Position numbers and translations under genes: made by a program. Below are positions 21,311 through 35,800 of a stretch of 64,000 nucleotides of DNA, one piece after another. The first letter of the stretch is position 1. Each line of letters opens with the position of its first letter. Source of the stretch: Asterias amurensis (Eukaryota > Echinodermata > Asteroidea > Forcipulatida > Asteriidae); NCBI RefSeq assembly GCF_032118995.1, contig NC_092650.1, forward strand, positions 3,162,001 to 3,226,000. Reading direction: 5' to 3'. The notes below the pieces were generated by a model. It was not told the DNA's origin. It saw only the letters and a program-made list of their open reading frames with translations, and did not search any database.

Positions 21311-23862
21311 CTACAGCAACAACAACTACAACAGCAACAACAACAACAACAACAACCACAACGAAAAAACAGCTGTAGAAAAATGGAACTAAATGTAGTA
21401 AAAATTACTTAAAAAACAAACAATTTAAAAGACGATATTGGCTATGTATTGCACGAGACATTCTATTATCTGATTTACATTGTAGCATATACAACTTTCT
21501 CTGATTTTTTTTAGCTTATTTAATATTTGACATAATTATGCTAGAATGTAAATCACATGTTATAGCGGTACAAAACCTATATACTAAAATCAGATGTAGA
21601 ATGAAACATCAATGATTGAATTAAATCAAAACAATCACCTTTATTGAACTTATAAAAAAAGATTATTTGATTAACTAAAACGCAAGGCTGTCGACCCAGT
21701 GCTCTCGTTTACCGAATTATAGAATAATAGAATGTGTCTACTATTCGTGTTCGTCTTCAGGTTTGATTGTGTGGATGTCTAATTTGTCTATTAATAGCAT
21801 TTGCTCAAGATGTATTGAGATTGAGTCATACGATCTTATTTACTGAATACACAAACCAAACATTGAGACCTTTATCCATTAGACACGAATCACATTAGAT
21901 GATGTTTACGTTTGGTCATTACTCAAAACAAATATTAACTTAAAAACTGAGCATTGGAGAGCTGTTGGTAGTATAACACATTGTGTGAAACGACTCCCTC
22001 TAAAGTAACATAGTTTTTGAGGAAGATGTAATTTCTCAATAAAGTATTAAAAGACTTCTAGCTAGAAGTCTTTTATTCCTATCTGAAAGCATACAAATTC
22101 GTCCAACAAGGGTGTTTTTTTCTTTCATCATTTTCTCACAACTGCGATGACCAATTGATGCCAAATTGTCACAGGCTTGTTATTTTATGCTTATATGATG
22201 GGATACACCACGTGTGAACACGTCTTTGACAATTACACAGTGCCTTTAAAGGAACACGTTGCCTTGGATCGGACGAGTTGGTCTATAACAAAGCGTTTTT
22301 AACCGTTTGTTTTAAAATGCATATGGTTGGAAAGATTTTTTAAAAGTAGAATACAATGATCCACACAAGTTTGCCTCGAAATTGCGTGGTTTTCCTTGTA
22401 CCGTGCGAACTAACACGGTCGGCCATTTATGGGAGTCAACAATTTGACTCCCATAAATGGCCGACTGTGTTAGTCGACGAGGTACAAGGAAAACCGTACA
22501 ATTTCGAGGCATGTTTGTGTGGATCATTGTATTCTACTTTTACAGCATCTTTCTACCTATACACATATTATAACAAATGCTTTTCAAAGGCCAACTCGAC
22601 CGATCCAAGGCAACGTGTTCCTTTAAATACCTCAATAACGTCTGGAACGAATCTCAATCATGGTCATGGACATGATTGGCTGGACACGTTTTGGTAAATG
22701 TCAATGACCATTATTCGCATTTGGTGTATCCCCATATTTGCATAAAAATACGAACCTGCGACATTTTTGACTCAATTATTGGTCACCGAAGTTGCATGAG
22801 AATAACTAAAGAAAAAACCACCATAAATGCATTGCATAATACAATGCTTCTGGCCTGAAGTTTATTGAGTGAGAAACTTACCTCTTTCTCAAGAACTACG
22901 TTACTTCAGAGGGAGCCGGTTCGCACAATGTCTTATACTATCAACATCCATTGCTCGTCACCAAGTAAATTTATATGCCAACAATTATTTTGATTAAGTG
23001 TCCAGTGGCCCCCCCCCCTTTTTTTATGAATTACAATATTTTGTGAAGCTCTTTGTCACATTGATCGATTGCGTTCAAGAATAATTATCACTGACCAATT
23101 TTTCTTATTTATAATTACAAAGAGGATTAATTAACGTCGGTAAAGGTGAAGTTTTCCATTGCAAGGTTGACCCCACACTTTCACATCTTGATAACGACAG
23201 CTTAAGCTGCTTCAGGGCCGACTGGGGATGATTAAATTCTACATCGGGACTGAGGGTACATCAAGTATTATAATAAGATGGGAGCAATGTGTAGTGTGAA
23301 ACAGTAATATCAGCACGTAGTCCTACCTACGTTCACATCGGGTACTTGTACTCTATATGCGTTGGCTCAGCATGTATTCAGGCCATGAGGCCATACATAT
23401 TTCATGGCCGCCAAACTATCGGATTTTCAGCTCAATTTCATAGTAATGATGTTTGTTATATATAGATTATCATTGAGTTCTGAAAAGTGTTTTTTAATGT
23501 ATTTTTATATAGAGGACCAAATGAGTTTTTTTTAGTTGTTCATGTTATCCTCAACAATTCTCCAGGTTCCTATGTCTTTTATGCTTCTTGTATTTAACTC
23601 AAGCCATCTCCGGGAGGACGTCTATGATGATGATGATGATGATGTATTTAACTTACTGTTTTATCAACTTGCTGTATTTTAAAGAACCCTGTGGAGATTG
23701 TCTAATAAATAAACAAATTAAAAAACAAACGAACAAACAAACAAACAAACAAACAAACAAACAAACAAACAAACAAACAAACAAATTAACAAACAAACAA
23801 ACAAACAAACACAACAGCAGACAGACAAACAGAAACAAACAAACACACAAACAAACACACTA

Positions 23863-23897
<35 letters not shown>

Positions 23898-26800
23898 CAC
23901 AGACAGACAGACACACAGACAGACAAACACCCCAACACCCCCAACAAACAAACTATATTTTCTCTGGTTGAAATGATTTTGAATATAAATCATTTCATTT
24001 CTATTTATCGATTTTTGATTGAATGGAAATAAGTGTCTGTCACTTTAACAAATATTTGTTGTGTAGGTGTATATAGGTTAAGCCTTTAAACAACATTGCA
24101 GTTTGAAGGTTGCGTGTCCCATGACACTAATTTTGGTGTCACTTTAAAAAAAACTTGCTGTAAAGACACTGGACACTATTGGTAATTGTCAAAGAACAGT
24201 CTGCTCACTTGGTGTATCTCAACATATGCATAAAATAACAAGCCTCTGAAAATTTGAGCTCAATTGGTCGTCGAAGTTGCGAGATAATAATGAAAGAAAA
24301 AACACCCTTGTCACACGAAGTTGTGTGCTTTCAGATGGTTGATTTCGAGACCTCATTCTAAACTGAGGTCTCGAAATCAAATTCGTGGAAAATTACTTCT
24401 TTCTCAAAAACTACTTTTGTCTTCAAAAGGAGCCGTTTCTCACAATGTTTTATACCATCAACCTCTCCCCATTACTCGTTACCAAATAAGGTTTTATGCT
24501 AATAATTATTTTGAGAAATAACCAATAGTGTTCACTGCCTTTAGTGTCCCTAAAAATACTGTTTTCTGTGTCTTGTAACTTTAAAAACACTTGCTGTGAA
24601 TGTGGATATAGGTTAAGTCTATAAACAACATTAAATTTTAAAGGTTACGTGTCCCATAAAATACTAGTTAGACGTAATTAATCTATTATTTTGATATACA
24701 CATTTACCAAATACATTGTCCATGTGTTCGGCTCTATAGCAAGGGATATACACTGTACTAGCCCTATACACACTGTACATACTACTAATAGACCCTGTGT
24801 GGTATTAAAAGCCGTCATAACACCGTCACGCGCTGTTGATTGGCATTTCAAAAATAGTGCAACGACTTTAGCATTATAAGGAAGATTGTTTAATTTTGTT
24901 AAATGTAGATCAATCAATCATAACGTAATAAGAAACATTTATAATGGTCAAGAATTGTTTTAATTTGACCCAAAAACTTGTTAAAAAGTGGTATTTGACA
25001 GAGGATGCACACAAACGCACTCGGGAAAATGTAAAAATCCGTCCGTCTTAAAGGAACACGTTGCCTTGGATCGGACGAGTTGGTCAAAACAAAAGCGTTT
25101 GTAACCGTTTTTATATAATGCATATGGTTGGAAAGATGTTTTAAAAGTAGAATAAAATGATCCACACAAGTTTGCCTCGAAATTGCTTGGTTTTCCTTCT
25201 ACTGTGCGAACTAACACCGTCAGCCATTTATGGGAGTCAAAATTTTGACCCCCATAAATGGCCGGCGTGTTAGTCGACGAGGTAAAAGGAAAACCACGCA
25301 ATTTCAAAGCATGTTTGTGTGGATCATTGTATTCTACGTTTACAACATCTTTCTACCCATATGCATTTTATAAAAAACGGTTACAAACGCTTTTCAAAGG
25401 CCAACTCGACCGATCCAAGGCAACGTGTTCCTTTAAAGGAACACGTTGCCTTGGATCGGACGAGTTGGTCAAAACAAAAGCGTTTGTAACCGTTTTTTAT
25501 AAAATGCATATGGTTGGAAAGATGTTTTAAAAGTAGAATACAATGATCCACACAAGTTTGCCTCGAAATTGCGTGGTTTTCCTTCTACTGTGCGAACTAA
25601 CATGGTCGGCCAATTATGGGAGTCAAAATTTTGACCCCCATAAATGGCCGACGTGTTAGTCGACAAGGTAAAAGGAAAACCACGCAATTTCGAGGCATGT
25701 TTGTGTGGATCATTGTATTCTACTTTTACAACATCTTTCTACCCATATGCATTTTATAAAAAACGGTTACAAACGCTTTTCAAAGGCCAACTCGACCGAT
25801 CCAAGGCAACGTGTTCCTTTAATGTTCTCACTCGGTCGGGAAGACGTCTCCAACCAAGGCTTGTGGCTTCTGATAAAAGCGCATATCCGTCACTCACAGT
25901 GACGCTCAATGCGCTTTAACATGCAGTATTTTCCTGCCTGCAAGGTATGTGGGACTACGTTTGAATTATGAGATCTACTCCTTTTGCATGCGTGGTACCA
26001 TGTAATGATTTACAAGGTGCTGTGGCGCAACGTACTGCCAATCAAACCAGGATCGAACACCGGGGCGAACCCCCTCTTGTCGATAGGCGCACTCACTGCA
26101 CTGGGTTATTTTACGTGCGTTACACAACACACGAGACCAACGCCTTTACGTCCCATCCGTAGGACGAAATGCCCCGATCACTTTTCAACGAAGATCGGCG
26201 CCCTCGCTATAGGTTCTGTTTACTTGCAATAATAGATTTACATTGCTAAATTTCAACTGGACACGTCTAAAAAATAAAATTGTTATTACCTAATACAGAG
26301 AGCTGGATTGGCATCTAAACTAAATGTGTACGAGATTTATATGCTGGTATTAATGATTCAAATTAAGTAGGCACTACCCCATTAATGTTTGTAATCCTTT
26401 CCAGCTCATGCAAATCATCTGTGCAATATTAACTACTCTGAATGTTCATCACAATGCTTACTAGATGGCGCTCGAAGTTTAATAAAGCCATTATACACTT
26501 TTGAAACAGAAAAAAATAATAAAAGTTCACAGATTTACAAATAACTTACAGTGTTTACAGAAGGTCATGGTGAAAGACTTCTCTTGAAATATTATTCCAT
26601 ATAATGCTTTACCTTTTGAGAAAACATTAAAACATTTATCAATTCTCGACAGCGAGAATTACGGATTTATAGTAAATACTTGTCATGATACGGCGAAACG
26701 TGCGGAAACAAGGGTGGGTTTTACTGTTATTTTCTCCCGACTCCGATGACCGATTATTCTCCCGACTCCGATGACCGATTGAGCCTAAACTATGACAGGT

Positions 26801-29800
26801 TTGTTATTTTATATATAAGTTGTGATACACGAAGTGTGGGCCTTCGAAAATACTGTTTACCAAAAGTGTCCGTTGTCTTTAATATAGGCAGGAATTATTA
26901 AAAGAAGGATGCATAACCCAACATGCAAAACAATGTACATTTTTTTTGTAAACCACTTAAACACCAAATTCAAATTTAACTCGGCTGCCATGATGGAATA
27001 TCAGCTATCGGCTGCTTGCCCGATGGTCGAACCATGCCATATCGAACCTGATGGTACTACATTTTCGTGCAGGCGTGTTTTTTGTGGAGGTTTGGGATTG
27101 CACCTCTTTGTGTCAAACGGAAGATGACATTATTCAGCGTGGTTTGAGTAATTGGTAACCAGTCTGAGAATTAGTCAGCCACTTCTGTCACGTGGTTATT
27201 CGACCAGCATCCAGTCGGATACCTCGAAACCACATTAGAAGCTAGACTTGTGGACAAGTCGTTAATGGTATGTCGCGGTGAGACAGTCGAGTCGTAGTGG
27301 CGTAAGGTTTCCCGCGATCGAATACTGCTCTCGCGAGATCACTGTTCTCGCGCGAAGCTGCTGGCTCCCGACTACATGATGTAATATGGCCCTTTTTGAA
27401 TCCACGGTTTCGGATTTGGATATTCGGCTTCAGGCTCCGTTCATAGTATCTGCATGGAGGAAGAAAGGTATCTGAAGCCCTGAGCACGTAAGCAAAGCAC
27501 GCGCAATTGTCAAAACCACCGCGGGGCCAGGCTAGCCTGTGCCGAATGGGGAGCCCATAAGCAAGGCGTGGATTATTCGAAAGGGCCTTGCATAGGGGAG
27601 ACTGCACATCGCTAGAGTCTCACAGGGGCCAACAGTCTCGCGAGAATATCGCCAGTCTCGCTGGAATCGGAGAGATGAGGAGAGGGAGAGAGTCAGAACG
27701 ATCAGGGCGACATTTTAGCGACTTGTCCACAAGTCTACATATAGAAGCCGGATACCCGTAGTAATTTCTGCCAGGTACCCCAATATTACGAGGAGGTATA
27801 AATACTGATGTAGTTTCAGAATCGACTCATCAGTGCTTCGCACCGTGCCATCGAGAAGGTCTCCCAAGTCCCGACATTTCCCCTTGCCGCATAATATCTC
27901 CTCGCAGCAGTTCCTTCTTTCACAAGACTTAGGCTGTCCAGCTCATCGATTTTTTTTCCCGTGGACTGTGAATTTCTTCATCTCTAATTTGATCACGATG
28001 GCACAGTGGGGATACACTGGAGAAACAGGTAGGCTAACGGTTTAAAGAAATTCATGTAACTCGGTCAACTTGCGGTCTTTGTTGGGGATCAGATGGTTTA
28101 AGATTGTTAAAACAAATAATCAAACTTGATTAATGTTTAAAACTTGGTTTTGTGGGGGGAAATATTGCAGTTGGTGACTGCCTGTTTGTTGCAGTGCTTT
28201 TAGAATTGAATGTAATTTCTTGTTGCGCAAAATTACGGTATCCTTATTTTTTTAGTGTGGATGGATCATGATAACTGTTTGCACCCATATATCGCTACAA
28301 CTTGTTATACTATTTTTCAGTGTTGTTAAAATTTTCAAATATTGTTCAGTGCAGGGGAACATTATTCACTAGTAATTTTGTATCCAAAATGTGTTTCTTA
28401 TACGAACCAGTAATAGACCACAGCCATGTTACCTTTTCTCTATAGTGGATGTCAGTGCAATTTATTCATGAAAGAAATTCAAACATAATAGCCTCACAAA
28501 CGCGTACACCATGTGGCAGTATGAAGCCGGTTGTTTAAACAAAAAATCTGCTAAAACTGTATTCCAATAATACACTGTAAAAACAGTGTTTAAAAATTCA
28601 AAACATGTTTAGATTCTTGTGAGTGTTTGACTGCTACAAATCATTTGAGCAGGTGACATTTATGGGAAACATGTTTATCACTTAAACACGTTAAAAAAAG
28701 TGGGTGCAACATTTGTGTTTTAACTCTTAACAGAGTTTGTACAGTGTAGATTGCCCAATAACACTATAATGGTACACCCACCCTATTGCCCGCAATTAGT
28801 ATCAGCATAACTGCACCGCTTGCAAACTTATATACATGAACATGCACACTACAGGCCGTGCACTCACACTGTGCCACTATTTTATCTCAAGCTATAAAAC
28901 GGCAAAATTATTCCGAATTTTCACCATAAAGTTCAAAATATGGTGAAGGGTTTGAACGTGCACACACAATTGATACTTATCAGTAGTTTTTGTTCTGTTT
29001 GTGTACTATGTCCTCGGTTTTTATCATATAAATAATTTGGTTCCCAGATAAAGAATTATTTCATATATTATTTAGTCTTGTATAAAAGGTCAATTCCAAT
29101 CGAGGGAAAAGACTTATTTTTTGGCATTAATTTTTGACTTTGTAAATTAAAAATAAGTATATAATAATTGCATATATTTTATTGAGTGAGAAAAAAACGA
29201 CTTGTGAACGGAGAAAATGAACGTTACAAACACTCTCTCGGACTTTGTAAAAGGAGGTATATCTTTGTATAATATACTGGGAAAAAAGGACAAAACGATT
29301 CGTATATTGCTCACAATATTGCTTGAATTGAGAAATAAATGTTATGGAGGTACATCTTTGTGTAACATACTAAGTAAAATAAGACAAAACGATTCGTAAT
29401 TGATCAAACTATTCGTTGAATTGGGAAAAAGAGTGTTATATACACTGTCTCAGACTTTGTGAAAAAAGGGTATATCTTTGTATAAAATATTAAACATCTG
29501 ATTGATTTGGCGCATTACAAATGTCTATTACTTATTTATTTTGTGATTCTAAAATAAGACAAAACGATTCGTTAATTGATCAAATTATTCGTGGAAATCA
29601 AAACTAAAGGGGTCTTTTTGTACACACTATCTCGTAATCGCAATTATTTTTCCATTTACCATTGTGAGAATAAAAATATCCCGAACTGCGTTAATGAGAC
29701 CTTTGCACACCGTTGTGTAAGGCATTATTTCGTTGCCGTGGTTTCCAATACGTTAACAGCTATAGAAGGGACATTGGTTTCAACTGATGCTGACACCCTA

Positions 29801-32800
29801 ATCAAATTATCCTACATACGCTTTAAACGCCACTCTGTCAGTTGTCCAATTAACTTGTGTACTATGGACTCCACATCAAGGAAGAAACTAAGTAACGAGA
29901 AAACTTATCCAGGGTCCTTCCAGCTTAATTTAATATCTCTTTTGAATGGCAAACAGGATACCCGTGATTGCCGACTGCAATTTGGTTTTTTTCTTGACAT
30001 CAAACGTTCCACTTGCAATTTCGTTTGATGTACATCAAAATTGCCACTGTCGTGGTGATTTTCAATGCGGAAAACCTTATTGTTTTTTTGAATCGATTCC
30101 AAAAAGGGAATCCTTAAAAAAAATTAGGAAATGCTTTTAGGATGGCAACTTTGATGTACAGGAAAAAATTATACCCATATTAAAGACGCCTGAGAGATGC
30201 ATTAAAGACTCTGGACACTATTGGTAATTATCAAAAACCAGTCTTCTCACTTGGTGTATCTCAACATATGCATAAAATAACAAACCTGTGAAAATTTGAG
30301 CTCAATTGGTCATCGAAGTTGTGTGCTTTCAGAAGCAAGTTGATTCAAATCGTGGAAAATTACTTCTTTTTCGAAAACTACGTTACTTCAGAGGGAGCCG
30401 TTTCTCAATGTTTTATACCATCAACCTCTTCCCATTACTCATTACCAAGTAAGGTTTATGCTCATAAATATTTTGAGTAATTACCAATAGTGTCCACAGC
30501 CTTTAAAGCAGGAACACGCAGGTCTCGGTATCATGACGATCAGATCGCACTCGTGAACCTGCCTATGGCCCTCTTCTGGTTATATAGGCCTAATTATTAC
30601 AAGTAGCTACATGATCCATGGTCTGGACAAACATGCATTATAAGTGCTTCAAGTATTCCAGGTGCCAGACCTGACCCGAGACTGTGAATTATTATGTTAC
30701 CTTTAAAGGGATCACAGTTCACACAAAAAACAACTACTGAATGTTGTGTGTTGGAAAAGAAAGCATCGACATTCACAACAGCAATTGGAAGTCATGGGGA
30801 AATGTCACTTTCCCTTACACCCAGTTACATTATTGTTAGTATATGTGAAAGTTTATTTGTTTAAATACGCACCTTGTACAGACTTCATTTATTCTAAATA
30901 TCTCTGTTGACCTGTGAAAGGATGTCGCTGCTTCATCTCGAAATTTCTCCTAAATTTAAAATGTGTCCAAATAATATACAAGGCATATAACTTACTTGGT
31001 AACGAGCATTGGAGAGCTGTTGATAGTACAACATTGTGAGAAACGACTCCCTCGGAAGTAACGAAGTTTTTGGGAAAGAGGTAATTTCTCACTCAAATAT
31101 TGAAAGACTTCCAGGACTGAGCCTTTCATTATGCATCTGAAAGAACACAAATTTGTGCAAAAAGTGAGTTTTTTCATTCTCTGCATGTTTTATTGCAATT
31201 TCGATGGCAGTGGACACTATTTGTAATTACTCAAAATAATTGTTCGCATAAACCCCTACTAAGTGACGAGTAATGGGGAGCTGTGATAAATGGCTCCCTC
31301 AGAAGTAACGTAGTTTTCGAGAAAGAATTAATTTTCCCACGAATTTGATTTCGAGACCTCAGATTTAGAACCTGAAGTCTCGAAATCAAGCATGTGAAAG
31401 CCATAACTTCGTGTGACAGGGGTGTTTTATCTTTCAGTATATCTCGCAACTTCGACGACCAATTGAGCTCAAATTTCCACAGGTTTGTTATTTTGTGCAT
31501 ATGTTGAGATACACCAAGTGAGACGACTGGTCTTTGACAATTACCAATAGTGTCCACTGCCTATAAGTAAAACATTTCACAGATTTGTTATTAACTTACG
31601 CATAAGTTGGAGTACTCAAGATGAGGATACTGGTCTTTGACAATTACAAAAGTTGCCAGTGCCATTAAAGATGCAATGTGTAATGACGCTCTTCGTATCC
31701 TCGTAAAAACTTGACCCTTCGCCGCCCGGGCCGGAGTTTCCTTGAAACATCGACTTTTCAAGACGTACAGTAAATTACTAAAGAATCGCGGTTCAGATTT
31801 CAAAAGGTATCCATTGGCCTTGTTTACGGACAATTTTCGTCCTTTGTGTGGTCAGTGAATGACAGGTTAGTGCAAGTTCAGAAGCGATGCTTAAAAGCTT
31901 CCAGTTAACGGCTACCGGTAATTTGTATGGCGAATATTTCCCATTAGGATGGACACAATGCGGTGGCTCTCACCTGATATGCATTAATGCCCTCTATTAT
32001 TCATTGCCGAGGGATTAGTTGTTGACAGTATCATCTTCATGAAATAAAAATGTGTCAATTTTTGGTTAAACATTTTGGATAGGAGCTACATATCTGGAGT
32101 CAGAATACTGACTCTCTTTAAAGGCAGTGGACACTATTGGTAATTGTCAAAGACCAGTCTTCTCAGTTGGTGTATCTCAACATATGCATAAAACAACAAA
32201 CCTGTGAAAATTTGAGCTCAATCGGTCATCGAGGTTGCGAGATATGAATGAAAGAAAAAACACCCTTGTCACACAAAGTTGTATGCGTTTAGATGTTTGA
32301 GATCGAGACCTCAAGTTCTAAACCTGAGGTCTCGAAATCAAATTCGTGGAAAATTACTTCTTTCTCGGAAACTATGGCACTGCAGAGGGAGCCGTTTCTC
32401 ACAATGTTTGTTCTTTTCATCAACCTCCATCGCCAACAAGAAAGGATTTATGCTAATGATTATTTTGAGTAATTTCCAATAGTGTCCACTGCCTTTAAAG
32501 AGTATTAATGGCAATCATGCATTTTGCAGCCGTGTCATTTTAGAGGCAACTTTACACGCATTGATGCGTATAATGCTCATAACATTTGTTGTGTGATCAT
32601 TTTTACAGGTGAACTGTGATATTTGAAAATCCAACTTCTCGTATATACACGGCTGTTGTTAATTTGTATAGCTATTTACAGTTTTATTTTCAAAGAATGA
32701 ACACAATAATTGTTTGTGCTGGCTTTCGAGTGGCATCAGTTGCTCTCAATGATTCATTGCCAAGCGTTAGTTTTTGACAGTATCGTCATGACAACAACAA

Positions 32801-35800
32801 ATACATGTTTTGGTAAAACATGAGCTTGTTGTTGGTAAGAGCTATCATTATTAATTTCATCATCATTAACTCATCAATATTTTTTAACAAGTAAACTCAG
32901 AAGGTAGAAAATTCAGAAGTTCACAATGTCCTTATGAAATGCTTCCCATTAACGGCTACCGGTCATTTGTATGGCGACCATTTTCCATTATTTTCATTCC
33001 AAGGATGAACATATAATGGTTTTTGAATGATTTCATATATGGCATGCATTAATGCTCTTAGTGATTCATTGCTATATAACGCATTAGTTTTTTGACAGTA
33101 TTATAATCATAAAATAAAATTACATTTCTTTTGGATTTAAAGGGTTTTGGGTATTTTTTTTTGTGCGACACAAAACACATAAGCACACAGATTTGCATAA
33201 AACGTACACAGTTAGATATTGAAAGTAGAAAGCTCACCCTCAAAATATTACTTGCTATAGTTCAAACACTGACAGATGCACCCAACTGTACGCCAATTTT
33301 ATAGATAAGCTGTAATTATGACATGGTACTTATAACGCTTCAATGATGACAAAAGCTATTACTGGTGGCAGTTGTGTTATTGCAGTACACATGTTTACTT
33401 GTGTTTGCGCGCTCATGAAATAACAATGACCCGTAATCACCATTGTGACATGATCATGCATAATACATCCAAAGTTGTTATTTTGTGTTGGTTCTAGGGT
33501 GCTTTGTGGTCAAATTAAAGACACTGGAATTGTCAAGGCCAGTCTTCTCACTTGGTGCATCTCAACATTTGCACACAATAACAAACCTGTGGAAATGTGG
33601 TCGTCGCGAGATAACTATAATGAAAGAAAAAACACCATTGTCGTACGAACTTGTGTGTTTTCAGATGCTTGATTTCGAGACCTCAAAATCACTTCTTTCC
33701 CGAAAACAACGTTACTTCAGAGGGAGCCGTTTCTCACAATGTTTTACACTAACGACCTCTCCCCATTGTTCGTTACCAAGTAAGGTTTTATGCTAAAGAT
33801 TATCGTCCCTGCACCGCTCGAGTTTGCTGTAAAGATAATTCATTTTCAAAATGCTTGCATTAAATTCATAGAATCGTGGTTAAAATTTCAAAGAGATACC
33901 CAAAACTCATGGTTTACGTACAATTTTTGTCCAGTATAATATATTAGTTCAGAAGAAATAAGTCCTTGGGGAAAATGCCTCTCGTTAACGGCTATATCAA
34001 GTAAATTTTAGGGCGACTATTTTTGTCATCGGTTAAAATGAACACAGTAGCTTTTCGAGGCTGGTATCCGCCCCTATGCTCATTCTGATTAATTGCTAAG
34101 GCATTAGTTTTCGCCCAAATCATCATGGTGAAAGACAATTTCATTTTTGTTTTACAAATAAGCGTTTTACTTGGCAAGAGCTCAATTACTTCATCATCAT
34201 TAGCGTTGACATTACAAGTCAACTGTGAAGGGGAAATTAAAAATGATCCATCAAACGATTGTGATGGACTTGACAAGTTTTGTTTTGATGCTTCTATATT
34301 GTTTCGCCGAACATAAACCGGTGAGCGTTTTCTCATACCCCACATAGAATAATACAGTGTTTCTTTAGGTGGCGGTGCATGCGGCCCATAAAAGAGTTAA
34401 CCAAAAAGGTATAGAATTTGTTCCTCCATTTTTTGTTTAAGAAAACAACGGTCTCGCTTTCTGTCAAGATAAAAGAAACGTCATATAATGAGGTTATTCA
34501 CACGCCGTACTAAAGTTGGTCTAACCATATATAGACCGGTTCGGGTTTTAACTTTTTTTTGCGTCTAAACGCAAAAAAGTTAGACTGGATCGGGTCTAAA
34601 CCCCGAAACTTAGACCGTCCAGCGGGCGGTCTAAAAATAAATCATTTGAGGCTACCTTCTTTATCAAACCAACAGTTTGATCGGAATACGTGATACAGAC
34701 CAAACATCAATACTCAATGCATCAAAATATCGACGACTCGTCATTTGTCACAATCAGAAACACAACGAAAGGCCCTTCGCCTTTTTTTCTGTCAGTCACA
34801 TTTCTGTCTGGTGAAGTCTTTGTATAGCTTTCCCGCCCAAGTCCTGGCTAACCAGTCACCTATGGAATAACTTCTCTTTGTAAAAAAAAATGCCCCCAAA
34901 TGAGACGCCAACTGTAGTAATTCATTTTAATCAAAGTGATGTGATTTATTGGACAACGTCAGGCAGAGTTCAAACCATTCACCGAAACTGTTCCACTTGG
35001 ACACCTTTGGTAATATTGTCAAAGACCAGCAGTGAAAATGGTACGCAAAATCGATATAGTTGCTACTCAAAAATCATCACTTGCTTCTCGATTATTATTT
35101 TTAGCATTCACTCTGCACAAAATCTGTTCTGTCAAAATAGTTTGCTATGCCAAATTGCTGGATGAAATCGTTCCCTGCCTGACCAGTATTCTCATTTGGT
35201 GTATATCCCATGAACATAGCATAAAATAACAAATTTGTGAACATTTGGACTCTATTGGTCATCGAAGTTGCAAGAGAATAAAACACCCATAAATGCACAA
35301 ATGTGTGTGCTCTCAGATGCCTTTTAAAAGGCTTCAAGCCTGAAGTCTTTTATTTTGAACTAATTGTTGCAACATTTGTGTAACATTTCACTTGCAATAA
35401 AAAAGTCTATACAACAAATTATAGACAATAGAGGGCGGGAAGGGCTAGACTTTTTTGTCTTAACGAAATGGTGTGTTGTTCTACATCACTAATTTTATAA
35501 TAAAGGCTTATTATTTTACCAAGAAGACAGCCTTCGAATTCCATGTTCACAGAACCAAAACAGGATATTATATTTATCCTAGAGACGATCAGGATATTGA
35601 CTGAAGAGACAAGAGCACACGTGCACCTGTGTCATCTTGGCGTATCTGTGCTTGGGATGGGGTGCTGAGGAGAGGGAGTGGGGGTATGTCATCATCTTGA
35701 GGAAACGCTTCCACAAGACTAAATGAGTTAATAACACAACACAACATTTATTAGGCGCTTTAACAATGTTGTTTTTTCTATAAGCGCACCATAATTGTCT

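Larger units (their letters stand above)
31710..34210 (+). repeat. Degenerate long direct repeat, three to four copies
   Basis: The core GTTAACGGCTACCGGTAATT occurs at 31904, about 32948 (CATTAACGGCTACCGGTCAT) and 33983 (GTTAACGGCTATATCAAGTA), spaced about 1.04 kb. Each is followed by TTTGTATGGCGA-like words and then a CATTGC..GCATTAGTTTT tail, also present without core near 32750. MITE insertions break the pattern. Confidence 0.6.

Noticed and set aside
27242..27607. 121-residue minus-strand ORF near the carbonic anhydrase promoter
   Set aside because: It lies wholly inside the CpG-rich TIR element, starts in its interior, and shows no transposase motif. A long ORF is likely by chance in GC-rich DNA.
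20103..27997. Further carbonic anhydrase exons belonging to exon 1a
   Set aside because: I looked for QSPID, FHFHWG, LHLVHW and LTTPP coding blocks between the two first exons and found none.
29576..30028. 150-residue plus-strand ORF in the carbonic anhydrase intron
   Set aside because: No recognisable domain, no repeat family support, unusual Lys/Asn/Ile-rich start and no promoter or splice context. It may be chance.
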